Position numbers and translations under genes: made by a program. A stretch of 64,000 bases of DNA, from the NCBI GenBank assembly GCA_022835595.1, contig BQUP01000002.1:2404534-2468533 (forward strand). The letters are read 5' to 3'. Under the pieces are notes generated by a model. The model ran no database searches and was not told the DNA's origin. It was given only the letters and a program-made list of their open reading frames with translations. Positions 33,755-45,802 of the stretch are shown here, piece after piece. Source of the stretch: Cystobasidium ongulense (Eukaryota > Basidiomycota > Cystobasidiomycetes > Cystobasidiales > Cystobasidiaceae). How positions within the stretch are numbered: position 1 is the stretch's first letter; the number at the start of each line of letters is the position of its first letter.

Positions 33755-34272
33755 TCAAGGAAGTGTCACCAACAAAGGCTCGCTCACCCCGGTTCCTCGC
33801 CGCGACATGCACGCAAACGCGTAGATTAGGCCTGCGCATTCAGTATCATTAGCATAGACTACCTGAGAGCCAGCAAGCTGATCACTCACCTGGTATGTAG
33901 AAGCAACAAGTAAGGAGAATGGCGACTGTGACTCTGCTACAATCGTGTGTTGATAGGCTGTTCAAAGCGTCAGTCACCAAGTATACAGCATGAAATACTT
34001 GGGATAAGGCTGGAGAACACTCACGCGACTCCAAGTGGTGGTATGAGATTAGCAAAGCATAATACTATACTCTCAGCCCAACTTCTTTGTCCTAGTAGTA
34101 CGCTATCGTCTAACACAGCTGCAGATTCAATGTCTCGAGATTGATGAACACCATCGACAGTATCCTCATTATCACTGCGTTTCTCTGTGCTTGAGATTGG
34201 GGAGATGGGATCGAGTGGAGTGGGGTACTCTTGCTGTACCATTAAGGCTGTGTCTTTGGGAGGACTAGACAT
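33755..34272 (-). CDS. PMP3/SNA family small membrane protein
   Basis: Three exons (34272-34025, 33957-33890, 33831-33755) give 130 residues. The proteolipid domain is split over all three: CFANLIPPLGVALSTHDCSR, VTVAILLTCCFYIPGLIYAF, matching the two-helix UPF0057 family (PMP3, SNA2-4), with the conserved PPLGV and YIPG. These proteins influence membrane potential and, for SNA forms, vacuolar sorting. Unlike the 55-residue PMP3, it carries about 70 extra N-terminal acidic, Pro/Ser-rich residues beginning MSSPPKDTALM. The frame is open further upstream of this ATG. It converges on the small charged gene with about 100 bases between stops. Confidence 0.85.
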
Positions 34273-34635
34273 TGTATTCAGTGTAGTCAAAGAGAGAGAA
34301 CACATGTGTGTCATTCCTTGTTCCTGCAGCCATCCATACCGTGTGCGAGTATCTGGTGGCGATACAGCACCCAGCTTGGGCGTGCAGACGTCGATGTCTG
34401 GAATGTGTTCAGCGACCAGGCCAGAGACACACACACCTCCAACACCTGCTTAACGTCAGCATCAAGCCCTGTAAGAGGCTTGTTCAAGCCAACTCGTGGT
34501 AGAGGAATCCGATCACCTTGCTGGAGCCTGACAAGTGTACATCTTCGCAGCTCTTGCTCTTGTTCACCACACAGCGACAGAGGACTGACAAATCACCCAC
34601 ATACGCTGATTTGTAGAGTCTCATAGCCGCCCGCA
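34273..34635. promoter_or_regulatory. divergent promoter of PMP3-family gene and SEN2
   Basis: Some 360 bases between divergent starts. The minus-strand frame of the PMP3-family gene stays open up to 34434 but has no ATG there. No named motif. Confidence 0.4.
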
Positions 34636-36621
34636 ATGAGCGCTCCCAAAGCTTCGACGAGCACCGCAGTCGGACAACGGCAAGGGACCCGTCAAGAAGT
34701 CTTTGAATCAAGAGGTAAACGGGGCACACCAGGCTCTGGCACTACCTCGACAGGAGCAAAAGCATCAATCTACAGCAATCCCTTACCACTATATATATCA
34801 AACAATGAATCTCTATCATTGCTTTGGTCAATTACGTGGACATTAAGTCTATCATGTCAAGTTTTAGCTGCTCACTTGAAATCAAACATTAAATCTAGAA
34901 ATAAAGTACCTAAAACTGCTTATCTAGATGAGAAGATACAAGGCTATTGGGATGAACGAACAAAGAGCGTTTGGATATTGCCTACGAGAAGACGCAAGGG
35001 GACGTCAAAATCGAATCGTAGACAACCGAGAGAGGGTAAGAATAGTGCTAAGCAGGTGGAAAGCTTAGATGTTGCTACGAACGAAACATCTTCCAGTACT
35101 GGTGTGAATGAAGAAGGCGAAGAGGAAGAAACACCCTGGATGGACCAACTATGGAAGAAAGGTTTCTTCGGTAAAGGTAGTTTGAGCAGAAGTGAACCTA
35201 CTTGGTGGCAGAGAGAGAAGAACAGAGTAACAGGAGAGCATGGTAAGCCAATCCATTCTCACCAACTAGCTCCATAACTAACTCACCAATCCTAATGGAT
35301 GTGACAATTTCACGTCTATTCAACAGTAACTACTGCGGAAGATATAACAAAAGCCAGAAGAGCAGAACGTATTATTATAAAGAAATTAAAAGCACAAGAA
35401 AGAGCAGATGAAAAGGAAAAACAAGTATTAGCTTTAGTAGAACGTAAGAAACAAGAAATCCTGGATCAGTCGTCGGGCAGTAGCAGTAGTACACCTCTGC
35501 CCGCTGATCCCAAAGCGCAAGTAGATCTGAATATCGAAGAAGCGCTTGTTCGACAAGTGGAAGAATCTTTAGCTACAACAGATGCACAAACAGCGACAGA
35601 ACAGACTCCAGACGCCCAAAACGCCGCTGAAACGACCCTCCTCCCTAGTACATCGTCCTTAACCTCAGAAACCCCAATTACTCACATTCAACCTTCTAGA
35701 GGGACACCACAATCCCGTCTGACAAATACGGAACTAGCAACTATAAAACAGGAAACCAAACTGGCTGAATTATCATTAAAGGTACCAAACCTAGAATATA
35801 CTCAATTACAACGTGAAGAAGTTTTCTTTATCGCTTTATCTAGTGGTGCAATTGACGTTTACCTACATCCTCCTATTATCAAACCCACAACTTCAACAAC
35901 CAGAGGAGACGGAGAAGGAAACGATGAACAATTACCAATACCTTTGTTTGAATTGTGGGATTTATTCATGAGAAGTAGTTTCAAACATTCAACTAAATTA
36001 AGCGAATTAGAAAAAAAATCAATTAAAATTAGACCTGATAATCCTTTTATTATTTCTTATCTAGTTTATCATCACTATAGATCTCTTGGTTGGGTTGTTA
36101 GAAATGGTGTTAAATTTTGTGCTGATTGGGTAATTTATAAAGGTGCTGATGGTGTTCAAAATATGAGAGGGGGTGCTGGTCCTGTTGGTGGTCATGCTGA
36201 GTGAGTTCATTGTCATTATTATTTCACCTTTTCCTCTTTCATCCTCGCTCGAAATCTTAAATCAGCAAATCATGATACTGGGAAGACCCTACTAACATTC
36301 GATCTACTTGTCTTTCCTTCTTCTTCTTCCAGATTCGCTATTGCTATTATACCAACATATGAAGATGCATCAGATGCATTATCATCAACTCAATTGAAAT
36401 TCAGAAGAGATTGGAGATGGTTAAATACGATAAATAGAGTAAATTCAGGAGTTAAAAAAACTGTTATTTTAACTTTTGTTACAATTCCTCGTTTATCAGA
36501 TTTAAAATTTGATAAAACAAATGGTGATTTAATAGATTGGAAAAATCCTGGTTGTTTGAAATATTATAAAATCAAAGAAGTTAGTATCAGAAGATTTATA
36601 CCTACTCGAATGAGAGATTAG
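34636..36621 (+). CDS. SEN2: tRNA-splicing endonuclease subunit SEN2
   Basis: Catalytic subunit that cuts the 5' exon-intron border of pre-tRNAs within the SEN complex. Three exons (34636-35242, 35327-36200, 36333-36621) give 589 residues. An N-terminal SEN2 block (AYLDEKIQGYWDERTKSVW, WMDQLWKKGFFGKGSLSRSE) precedes a Lys/Glu-rich helix and a disordered region. The nuclease fold spans about 430-589: NPFIISYLVYHHYRSLGWVV, FCADWVIYKGADGVQNM, GGHAEFAIAIIPTY and SGVKKTVILTFV, giving the Tyr, His and Lys of the expected catalytic triad. An intron splits the codon right after the His-Ala pair. The 3' half is strikingly A/T-rich compared with neighbours. Confidence 0.95.
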
Positions 36622-37059
36622 AGAGAAAATGGAGAAGGAGATTTTCAGTGGTCTTCTGTCAAGACAATGTGGAATATCACCGAGGTGACTTATAAAGAGG
36701 GAGAAGCGAATGAAATCGCTTGTTGTTGTCAAAAGTTTAGATTATATTGCACTGGGACGACTCACTGAAACTCTACGAAAGCATGGGAATTGTCAAAATA
36801 ATACAACAATAAAGCCAATGAATACTTGAAAGCGCTGACAGTCCCAATATCCATAGAATGCTACTGCCATGGTCCAACCGGGACCGCCTTTGCGACTTCC
36901 TTACCATGCCCTGAAACTTCGGGCCCGACAGGTCGAAATGACGCGTGAAAAGAATGCACGAAACTCGAGCGATGAACAAAAGGTCGATAAGACGGAACTG
37001 GGAATTCGAGCAGAGATGGTCGACTCTCGACTTCAATGTAGCCGGCGGCATCGCACGAT
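36622..37059. other. convergent 3' region of SEN2 and THP3
   Basis: About 440 bases between two convergent stops. A 64-codon ORF on + (36869) and one on minus lack family signals and are not called. Confidence 0.45.
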
Positions 37060-39270
37060 TTAGATTTGACCCTGAAAAAATGACAGAGGATTTCGATTAG
37101 AAACCTCTTTTATAGCCTTCAAAAAAAACCCAAGGCTTGTATAAACCTACCTTGATATCGACTTTAATAAAAGTTTGAGCTGCCGCAGTCAAGCGAGGAT
37201 AAGCAAATTTACAATCCAACTGTCTTTTATCCTCTTCTTCAGCTTTATCGTCTTCATTTGTCACTTTCTTAACCATATGATGGGGCATGGCAACTTTCGG
37301 CTGAGCAGATAAAGAGATAGAAATTGGCTTGTTAGGAATTCCAGTTGCTTGAGGTGGCTCAGGTAGGTATATTGCCGCCTGCCATCGTGTCAAGAAATCG
37401 TCCGCTGCTGTAGTATCATCAAATGCCAACTCGTTAGCTATATATAAGAGGGGGATAGTCTTATACCTGTTGTTCAAGGTGAAAGAGCGGAAACTCTCAG
37501 TAAGGACAAGAACAAAACAAGCAGTGTACAGTGCAGAAACATGGAAACTCACGCCTTTGTCATGATCACGAGTGCATTCACACGTTCGCGATCCAGGAAA
37601 TGATCCATGAGGTAAGGACCCATCTTTGAAGCGCTTAAAAAGAGCTTGAAGAACTGGTGATAATTCGATGTAGCGACGGCTGTACGAACACCAAGGGCGT
37701 GTTGCACTCCTTCATCTGCCTGTTGTTCGGGTGTCAGACTTGCTAAAAGTGAATTGAAGTCTGAGAGAACGGAGAACACGACGCATGAATCAGCACGTTT
37801 TTCCTTTGAGTATAGTGACTACAGGAGAAATGTTCTCCACTTACCACTGCGATTGCGTGTGTGCACGAGATAGAGAATGCGGTAGGCTAAAAATTCCATG
37901 GGATGACCTTCGAGGCCGTGCTTGTATAGCTCACGCAATTGCGACTGGCATTGATTGTACTCGCCCAAATCGCCCTTCTCCAATGCTATTCGAGCGTGAA
38001 TTTCGTATGTCATTACTGTAAAATCATTCTTGATGCGTTGCACCTTGGTAGTACAAAGAAACGTCAATGCAGGCTTCACCTTTTAGATCTGAGATGGGTC
38101 GTAGCTTACTGTTAGATCTTGACGCAAACTCTTGAATTGGTCGCACACCCAAGCATAATTATTCTCCGTCCGCCATTTGCTTTTCAGGTGCTCTAGCGTC
38201 TGTCTTAGTATGGGGAGAGGTCGTACAGTCTTTGGGTCTGGTGCCTGAGGTGGATAGATGTGAATTAGGAGATGTCAAGAATGTTCAGTCCGAGGGGTGG
38301 CAACTCACCGATGTCAGTCGAAGGTATGGTTTTTCAAGTTGGCGGGAAGTGCCGACGATAGTCTGATCGTCCCAGTCTATCACGTCCTGAATAAAAGATA
38401 TTGAGCGTCAGCGAACCATCTGCTTGACGAGATGAGGGAATGTCCTACCGGATTAAAGACTGGATCTGGTGTTCCAGACATATTTCGTTGCTCTTTCAAG
38501 CTAAGGCCATTCATGCCACCAGCTTTAGCTTTTCCTTTTCCCTTGTTATTCTTACCAAAGGTAATGGGAGCCATAGAAAGAGAAGAATCACTGCTGGCAC
38601 TATCATTCTGGAATCGCTTGAGTCGTTTCTGTCTCATGTCCAGCTCCCCATGATCGGGAATGGTAGGGTTAAGAGGGTTGATCTTGGGAGAAGGCGAGGA
38701 TACAACCGCACTCAGATGAGCGCTTGGTATCGATTTTATGCTCGAACTTGGCCTGGCAGAATGATAGAAGCTGCATGTGAGTATTTTCCAGTTGGTTCTG
38801 GTGGCGAAGGTGCATGCTGGCTGCTCACTTCTTTCGTTTCGCTGACGGTTTCAAGCTGTGTTCGTGAGATGATGAGCCTTGTAGAATAAAGGCGTAGCTG
38901 AAGCAGCATGTACTCACGCGTCCAGTTGCACCGTCGACCAGTCTGTGGTCCACAGCGACTTGTCCGAGAACGCAGTGAAGATGCGCTATAGCCGACGAAT
39001 GTAGAGTCAGCTTGGGAGGACAGAAGTTTGAGTGAGTCAGATCACCTTCTTGAGCTCCGCCTCCACCTTGTCGCGGTTGGCATCTGTGCACTGTTGATAG
39101 AATACACCCATCAGGCTCACTTGTCCAGACGAATGTGCAACGCTGGACTGGACACTGACGGCGGCGAATGTCTGGGACACGAATGCCTTGAGCGAGGGAG
39201 GCCACGATGCAGCGCCTGCCATGGCATCGCTGCTGCTGCTGCTGCTTGCTGCTGCCATGCTGCTGGCCAT
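37060..39270 (-). CDS. THP3: SAC3/GANP domain protein, THP3/LENG8 type
   Basis: Nine exons (39270-39046, 38985-38918, 38752-38449, 38386-38309, 38244-38110, 38043-37845, 37760-37553, 37466-37151, 37071-37060) give 514 residues. The N-terminus has [13 protein letters not shown] and [11 protein letters not shown] as in LENG8. A core follows with [56 protein letters not shown], and [18 protein letters not shown], all diagnostic. Yeast Thp3 with Csn12 acts in transcription elongation and mRNA maturation. The intron 38917-38753 may instead be two introns around 38897-38829, one only 20 nt; both readings keep frame. The 5' end is uncertain. It diverges from APM1 across about 145 bases. Confidence 0.92.
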
Positions 39271-39414
39271 GTATTGATAGTGATACTGCGTGTTGGATGC
39301 GTCGAGAAGCAAGAGCTCACGCTTGATTTACGACGAGTCCAGCTTTCGACAGCTCCATTCAACTGCCACACTTCAACCACAGCAAGACTATCGCAGACCC
39401 AGAGCTAGCCCGTC

Positions 39415-41238
39415 ATGGCGTCTCTCGTGGCCATACTGGACCTCAAGGGCAAGGTGTGTCCTGCAATGACTTGTAGCTGAACTGTCGCGAATGCACGACG
39501 CGCTGACCGTCATTTGAATGGCGATGGCAGTCCCTCATACAGCGGAGTTGTCAGTCTATACCGTCCTCGAGAACACCAGTGTTGGCGATGCTGATCCACG
39601 CTGCAATCCCGTCTCAGACCGCGATGACATCCCGTCCATCACCGTCGAGCGGTTCCTACCATTGATGCTCGACCAGGAAGAAGAGGGCCAGACATTGACG
39701 CCTTGCTTCACCCATGGAGGCATCAACTATATCTATATCCGATACAATAACCTATACCGTACGTGTGCTGGAGAGTGGACCCGCAGCCATCCTGTCAGGA
39801 ATCCCACGTTAACCTGCTCGGCAAATGCGTGGCGCGTCTTTCTATCCCAGTCCTGGCACTATCGAAGAAGAACTCGAATGCGATAGAGATACTCACATTC
39901 CTTCACAAGCTTGCTGATGTGAGTGTTGAGTTTTGATTCAGCGTGTCTGCTCCTACAGCAAATTAATAGTACTACACCCCCAACTTGACATCAATCCAAA
40001 CAGGTCCTAGTTGAATACTTTAAAGAGCTGGAAGAAGAATCGATACGGGATAACTTTGTCATCGTATATGAACTACTAGATGAGATGATGGATTTCGGGT
40101 ATCCACAAACGACCGAAAGCAAGATCCTCCAGGAATACATTACTCAAGAGAGTCATAAACTAGAAGTACAAGCTCGTCCGCCGATGGCAGTCACTAATGC
40201 AGTTTCATGGCGCTCAGAAGGAATACGATATAGAAAGAATGAAGTCTTCTTGGACGTGGTGGAGAGCGTCAATTTGCTGGTACGACTAATGTCAAGATTG
40301 TCCCAGATCCTGCGCCCGAGCTTACACTCTTCTTTCCTCCAGGTCAACTCAAATGGGAGTGTTGTTCGCAGTGAAATCCTAGGAGCAGTCAAGATGAAGT
40401 GCTACCTGAGTGGTATGCCTGAGCTGCGTTTAGGCTTGAACGACAAAGTTATGTTCGAATCGACAGGGCGAAGTACGTGCATGTACCGAAGGTAAAGTAC
40501 TATATCGGCGAAGCTGACATCATTTTTCCTCTAGCGTCCCGCGGGAAAGCCATAGAAATGGAAGATGTCAAATTTCACCAATGTGTCCGCTTATCGCGCT
40601 TCGAGAATGACCGAACAATATCCTTCATTCCGCCAGATGGAGAATTCGAGCTCATGTCGTACCGCTTGAATACACAAGTGAAGCCTTTGATTTGGGCAGA
40701 GGCAAGCATAGAATTACATTCGGGAAGCAGGATCGAATTTGTGGTGAAGGTCAAAGCACAATTCAAACGGAGATCCACCGCCAACAATGTCGAAATATAC
40801 GTACCTGTGCCAGATGACGCCGATTCACCAAAATTCAGAGTAAGCTTACAGATATTTGTAGACACTCATGTGCATTGCTAAGATTGGAATCAACAGGCGG
40901 CTGTCGGAACAGTGCACTACGTGCCAGAGAAGAGTGCCTTTGTATGGAAGATCAAGCAGCTAGGAGGAGGTCGCGAGTATTTGATGCGAGCGCAGTTCGG
41001 CTTGCCGTCTGTCAGAGGAGAAGAGATGGAGAGTCGAGCACCTATTACAGTCGTTTTTGAGATACCGTATTTCACCGTTTCGGGTATTCAGGTGCGGTAC
41101 CTCAAGATCCAGGAAAAGTCGGGGTATCAAGCTCTACCGTGGGTGCGATATATAACTCAAAATGGAGATGTGCAGCTTAGAACCAACCAGAAGAAGGGCA
41201 GTCAGAACACTGCTATGATAGCGCCTGTGGGAGTATAA
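39415..41238 (+). CDS. APM1: AP-1 adaptor complex mu subunit
   Basis: Medium chain of the clathrin adaptor AP-1, binding tyrosine-based sorting signals at the trans-Golgi and endosomes. Eight exons (39415-39453, 39531-39549, 39618-39758, 39851-39918, 40004-40279, 40343-40472, 40535-40839, 40897-41238) give 439 residues. The start MASLVAILDLKGKSLIQRSY is nearly invariant in the family. Longin-like part: YFKELEEESIRDNFV and GYPQTTESKILQEYITQESH. Mu homology domain: AVSWRSEGIRYRKNEVFLDV, LSGMPELRLGLNDKVMFE, VKFHQCVRLSRFENDRTISF, and the C-terminal SGIQVRYLKIQEKSGYQALP. The second exon is only 19 nt. Confidence 0.98.
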
Positions 41239-41477
41239 GCAGTTGAACCTGTTCTTTTTGTAAGAGTAGTTTGAGACGTGCATGTGTATCTTGGTGGCGT
41301 AGACTCTCGGTATGAAACGCAGACTTGCTGAGCCTTGCTGCTGGCTTCGACACTCAACCTGATGACATTGTGCTCACCTTGAGGCTTGTATCGCGCTTGT
41401 GCACCAGCCGCTCAACTTCATTTACTTCTTCAGGCCAGTCGCCGTACAGGTTGACTTCCACACGACTCAGACGTACA

Positions 41478-43442
41478 ATGCAAGACGACGATACAGCCGA
41501 GGCGCTGTCCAAGAAGGTAGCTTGCTTCAACCTGTGCTGTACTTGAGGAACATGCTGCTGCCACTTGATTACTCTTCCTCGTTTTCGCCCATCTATCCGT
41601 ATGCTGCCTCCGATGTTTCCATTTCCCTTCAAACAATCCTATAGCGCACCCGCCCGGACTCGCCAGCTGCTGGCGACCAGTCGGACTCAGACGATAGTTC
41701 TGGTTCCTCAGAGGCGTGGAGCGATCTTGAAGGCGACAACTGGCTTGCTCAGCCAGATGCTGCCTCTCAAGCTGCGAGGCTCAAAGCTCGCGGAAGCCGG
41801 ACTGCTCGTTATGTCAGAGACGTGACACCCGAGAAGATAGACTCCAAGACGCCCCTAAAGGAAGATAATGTTGGAATGAAGATGTTGAAGCTCATGGGAT
41901 GGACTCCCGGAGGTGGTCTTGGTGCTAGAGGGACGGGTACGTTCTTGCACGCCCGGTATACCCATACCTACGATAGCATGGCTAACATGCTCCCATCTTG
42001 CTCCTGCCACCAAGGACGAGCTGAGCCTGTGCCACTACCTGAAATGATGAATGGACTAGGTCTGGGCAAGGCGAACATCGAAACAAGAATGCTGGCCGAG
42101 GCTATAAACCAGGGTCCGCGAATGTTGGAAAGTCAGAAAATAGCTGTTGAGACGGAGGTACAGCGACTGGCCCGAGAAGTAAGAATTCATGCACACCCCT
42201 CAATCGCTTGCATACTGAAGAATCACATTTCTTTCCGCGCAGGCCAAAGTAGCGACCAAGGCCGAACTCGTTGCCACGGTGCAAGAGACGCTATCCAAGT
42301 TTTACTGTGACATCTGCTCAAAGGGATACGCAAACGTTGCCCAGTGGGAAGAGCACCTTCTATCATACGGACATAATCATGCTAAACGCAAGAAGGAAGT
42401 CGCCATGCAATCACGTTCAATCAAGAACAATGCCGATGAGATTAACAAGCGTCGAGAGAAGGAGAAGAAACGGGAGCAGAAAGAGTTAGAAAGGATCCTG
42501 AAAGCTACTGGAGGTAGCGTGCCCTCGACATCAACATCTTCTACCCCTGCTGCCGGATCTGGTGCAACTCCACTTTCAGCTGGTGCGATACCGGCTGCTC
42601 CCCCACCTGAGAAGAAGAAAGGCGGATTCTTCAAAATCGCTAGCACTTCAACACCTGTACCGACAAATTCCCAAACACCACCGCCTCCACCGCCCGAGCC
42701 TTCATCTATACCTCCCCCTCCGCCACCGTCTTCCAATGCTGTCCAGCCTCCACCCCCGCCAGTCGGTGGCTCATCATTAGCCAATTCTGCACCTAAGTTC
42801 ACTTCATCTAAGGCATCGAACCTTCAAGCTACTTGGACTTCCTGGCAACCCCCTCCACCTACTATCGTGCCTACGATACCACCTCCACCCCCTATGGCTG
42901 GGTCTAGTCACAGCCATGGACGTGCCAGTACATGGAAACCCACTGCTGCACCTGCATTACATCCGTTATTAGCAGGCGGGTCTTCTGGCCTATCCACTGG
43001 CCTGTCCACTGGAGTGGAGCAGCCTAGTCCGTCCAGTACTGGTCGCCGGCAGCCTCCAGCTCGCGAACAGAGAAATGACTTCTTTCGTCGAGATGAAGAA
43101 CGCTCTCATACACCTTATGAGCTACCGACTGCAGCGTCTACAACAAATACAACACGAGCGCCAAAGGGAATGTCCTTTGTCAGTGCGACTACTTCACGTG
43201 TCGCGCCTGCTACTGGCTCTTCCAGCCTCGCTTCCCAGCCTACTAGAACACCAGGTATATCGTTGGCTAGTGTTGCACCAGTCAGGAAGAAAGCATTGGA
43301 CATGCACGATGATGATGATGAAGGTGAGGAAGGAGAGTCTGGAATGCCACTTCCTACTGGCCGGCCCAAAGCTCGACTACCTGGTCCGCAAAGTGGTGGC
43401 AACCTAAGAGGCAAGATTGGGTTCGGTAGTATGGGCAGATGA
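41478..43442 (+). CDS. G-patch and C2H2 zinc-finger protein, GPATCH8-like
   Basis: Four exons (41478-41516, 41645-41936, 42015-42178, 42243-43442) give 564 residues. The G-patch, about residues 88-130, reads NVGMKMLKLMGWTPGGGLG then GRAEPVPLPEMMNGLGLG. A C2H2 zinc finger follows at about 182-207 (FYCDICSKGYANVAQWEEHL, SYGH) and a charged helix (NKRREKEKKREQKELERIL). This order matches GPATCH8, a splicing-linked protein in animals. The rest is Pro-rich with PPPPP tracts at about 265-335 and an acidic patch near the C-terminus. G-patch proteins often activate DEAH-box RNA helicases, so a role in mRNA splicing is likely. Confidence 0.9.
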
Positions 43443-45240
43443 GGGGAGTCCACCGTTGTATTAGATAGAGTAGTCAAGTATCTCTGCGACCTCATATACA
43501 CTGCTGTGCCATGTAAAGGCATTCGCATTCCTGGCCTGGCCTCCAGTAACGGTGATCGAGGGCATATGTAGCAAGACTGACAGGTCTGCTTCGAGCTCAT
43601 CCAAACAGCAGTCTAGAGCACTGCACTTTACCACTGAACTGGTTTCGTCATAATAGTCATGGTACGCCTGCCCAAAGACAGCCGCGACGACAGAGCGTGG
43701 CACTGAGATTGTCAATATCGCGTTTCGCAGACGAGTACGCCATCAGAAAATCAAGCAAACGGGCCTGCTTGGATTGTGTTGGTCTCGGCAGAAGGTGTGT
43801 AGGCATGATATCCTGTCACAGCGCGAGTCTCGTCGCTGTACTGAATGCCTGTTCTCGCAATAGGCCATAGAATCATCCTACCTCGATCAGCAGCACTCGG
43901 CTCGAAAACCATACAGGCGAATTTGTGTATGCAGCATCCTGCCTTGCATCTCATGCATACCCAATACTGATACGGTTGTTCTAGCTGACCCGGACTGGGA
44001 GGAAGCAAAGACCGGCATAGTCACCCTGTCTACGATATCGACGCATATACTTGAACTCATAGTACGCAATTTAACGAGTATGCGGGTCAACGAACCAATT
44101 CTCACTCAGCCTTATCGCAACACAGGCCGAATATCTGATCTACAAGGAGCGCTACTCGTCTAGCGAGGCCCCTGCGAACCAGAAAATACCCGACTTCCAG
44201 GTACGAGTTGACGAGATCGTACCCCATCAGTCGCTGACGTTCCCTTATCTACCCTCAGTCGCGGATACCCATAGAATATGCACTAGAGACGTAAGTCCTT
44301 CTCGTGTCCCTTTAGATTTCGTATCTGATTGTCTGGGTCCCTACAGTCTTGAAGCTGCAGATTATCTAGAAGGTAGGCGCTGCCACAATGTTTCCCGGGC
44401 GACTACATCACTGACTATTCCAATGGCAGCCTGAACGATGAGAACGCCAACGCCCCAAGCACACCGTCGCAGGCGCCTTTGCAGGCTTCACACCTGTCAG
44501 CGGAATCACAGTTGGCTTTCAACTACTGTAGACTCGTTTGAACTACCCTGCCTCCTTCGCTACACTTAGGGATCCAGGAAAGCTGCCCAGATGTGATGGC
44601 AGTGGCGCAGGTATCGAACGGTGTGTGCCTTCTTTCAACGACCGAGATGCAAGTTTCTCTTCTCAGCTCGCAGCATACCGTAATCATGTATCTCTACACC
44701 ATATTCACGTGACGCGTACCGAGTCCGCCCCCCGTGTGCTGCATACTTACTGGGAGCAGCCGTGTCGGAACAATGATGCTCTTGCGCAGCATAGCCCTCA
44801 TCTTTGGTGCCTCTCACAAGCAGCCTGCAAAAGGTGAAGTTCGACCAGACAGCAATTCCGCTGGTGGCGAATCCAATTCACGTGTCAAGGATGCGACTTA
44901 TCGAGCTCACGACAGCTGACAATTTACACGTTGTCTATTTCCAGCTCAATTCTCTGCAATGCGATGTCACGCGTGTTCAAAAGTAAGTAGAGTGTTGGCT
45001 GACACTCTATCATACCTCTAAAAAGGACTTCGTAGGCCGCACTCTAATTTCGGGCATGCTGCTTGCATGCCTCACCCCAAGCTGGATGCCGGACACCTGA
45101 TCGACCCTCGAAAGCCTGTTCTTGTTTTGTTTTCTTGCAGGGGAAAGCGAAGGGCCAGCTTCCCTCGTTGAACTTTTCACAAACATCACAAGGCACGACG
45201 ACTCAGGAGCAAACTTTCGGTCGAGGTTAGACGCGAAAGA
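43443..45240. other. exon-like stretches on both strands, not assembled
   Basis: On + : 43994-44080 (PDWEEAKTGIVTLSTISTHI), 44126-44200 after a CACAG acceptor (AEYLIYKERYSSSEAPANQK), 44260-44291 (SRIPIEYALET) and 44347-44372 (LEAADYLE) are joined by normal GT..AG introns in one phase. The frame then closes near 44433 at GCCTGA. Further + segments with good splice signals lie at 44944-44981 and 45036-45233 (ending FSQTSQGTTTQEQTFGRG). On minus: 43715-43461 reads a 79-residue acidic C-terminus (YHDYYDETSS, LDELEADLSVLL) and 44008-43760 is Cys-rich (WVCMRCKAGCCIHKFAC). At least one real gene per strand is likely; families and ends are unknown. Confidence 0.4.
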
Positions 45241-45802
45241 AGGGGGAATTGCATTCTATGGTGCGCTTAAAGTCCGTCATACCGAGCTCTCGAGGCTCGC
45301 CTTAAGTTTCAAGCTCTGTGGGCTTGTTTACATTTGTTGCTGTCCACGATCTTCGCCGGTCCCGCATAATCGCATGTTTGTACGCTTCCCTTGCTGATTC
45401 CATTTAATCTTCTTCTTCAACTCAACAACCCTTCCTGGACCATCTCCATCAACAAACCACCACTACACGTCTATCCGACACACCCACGCTCATTATCAAC
45501 CCGCTCCCAACACAGTCTCTACGACACTCACACTCATTCTAAACAACAATCAACAAGCCCCAATCCCTCGTCAAGCAATCAACTAAACCGATAAGACCTC
45601 CACACTCCCCTTAAGCTGAACGGCAATTACATTCGTTTCCGTCAACACTCTTTCAAAACAAACAACAACACTCTTTCACATTTTACGCCCGCCGTTTCAG
45701 CCAATCAACCCGACACTCTTTAGTCAACACAGTACAGAAGCTCACTACCAAGAGCTCTAACATACAGTCCCATCTCAATACTCTAAACTCCTCAAGGTAA
45801 AC
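45241..45802. promoter_or_regulatory. promoter and CA/CT-rich leader of secreted protein gene
   Basis: From about 45400 to the ATG the + strand is G-poor, full of CAACAA, CTCTTT and ACACTC units. This is typical of a long leader of a strongly expressed fungal gene. No ORF of note. Confidence 0.5.

Noticed and set aside
36773-37063. Overlapping ORFs of 64 and 92 codons on opposite strands
   Set aside because: Mutual shadows in the convergent 3' region of SEN2 and THP3 with no family signal.
38829-39205. Minus-strand 126-codon ORF as a separate gene
   Set aside because: It is a shifted reading across exon 2 and the intron of THP3.
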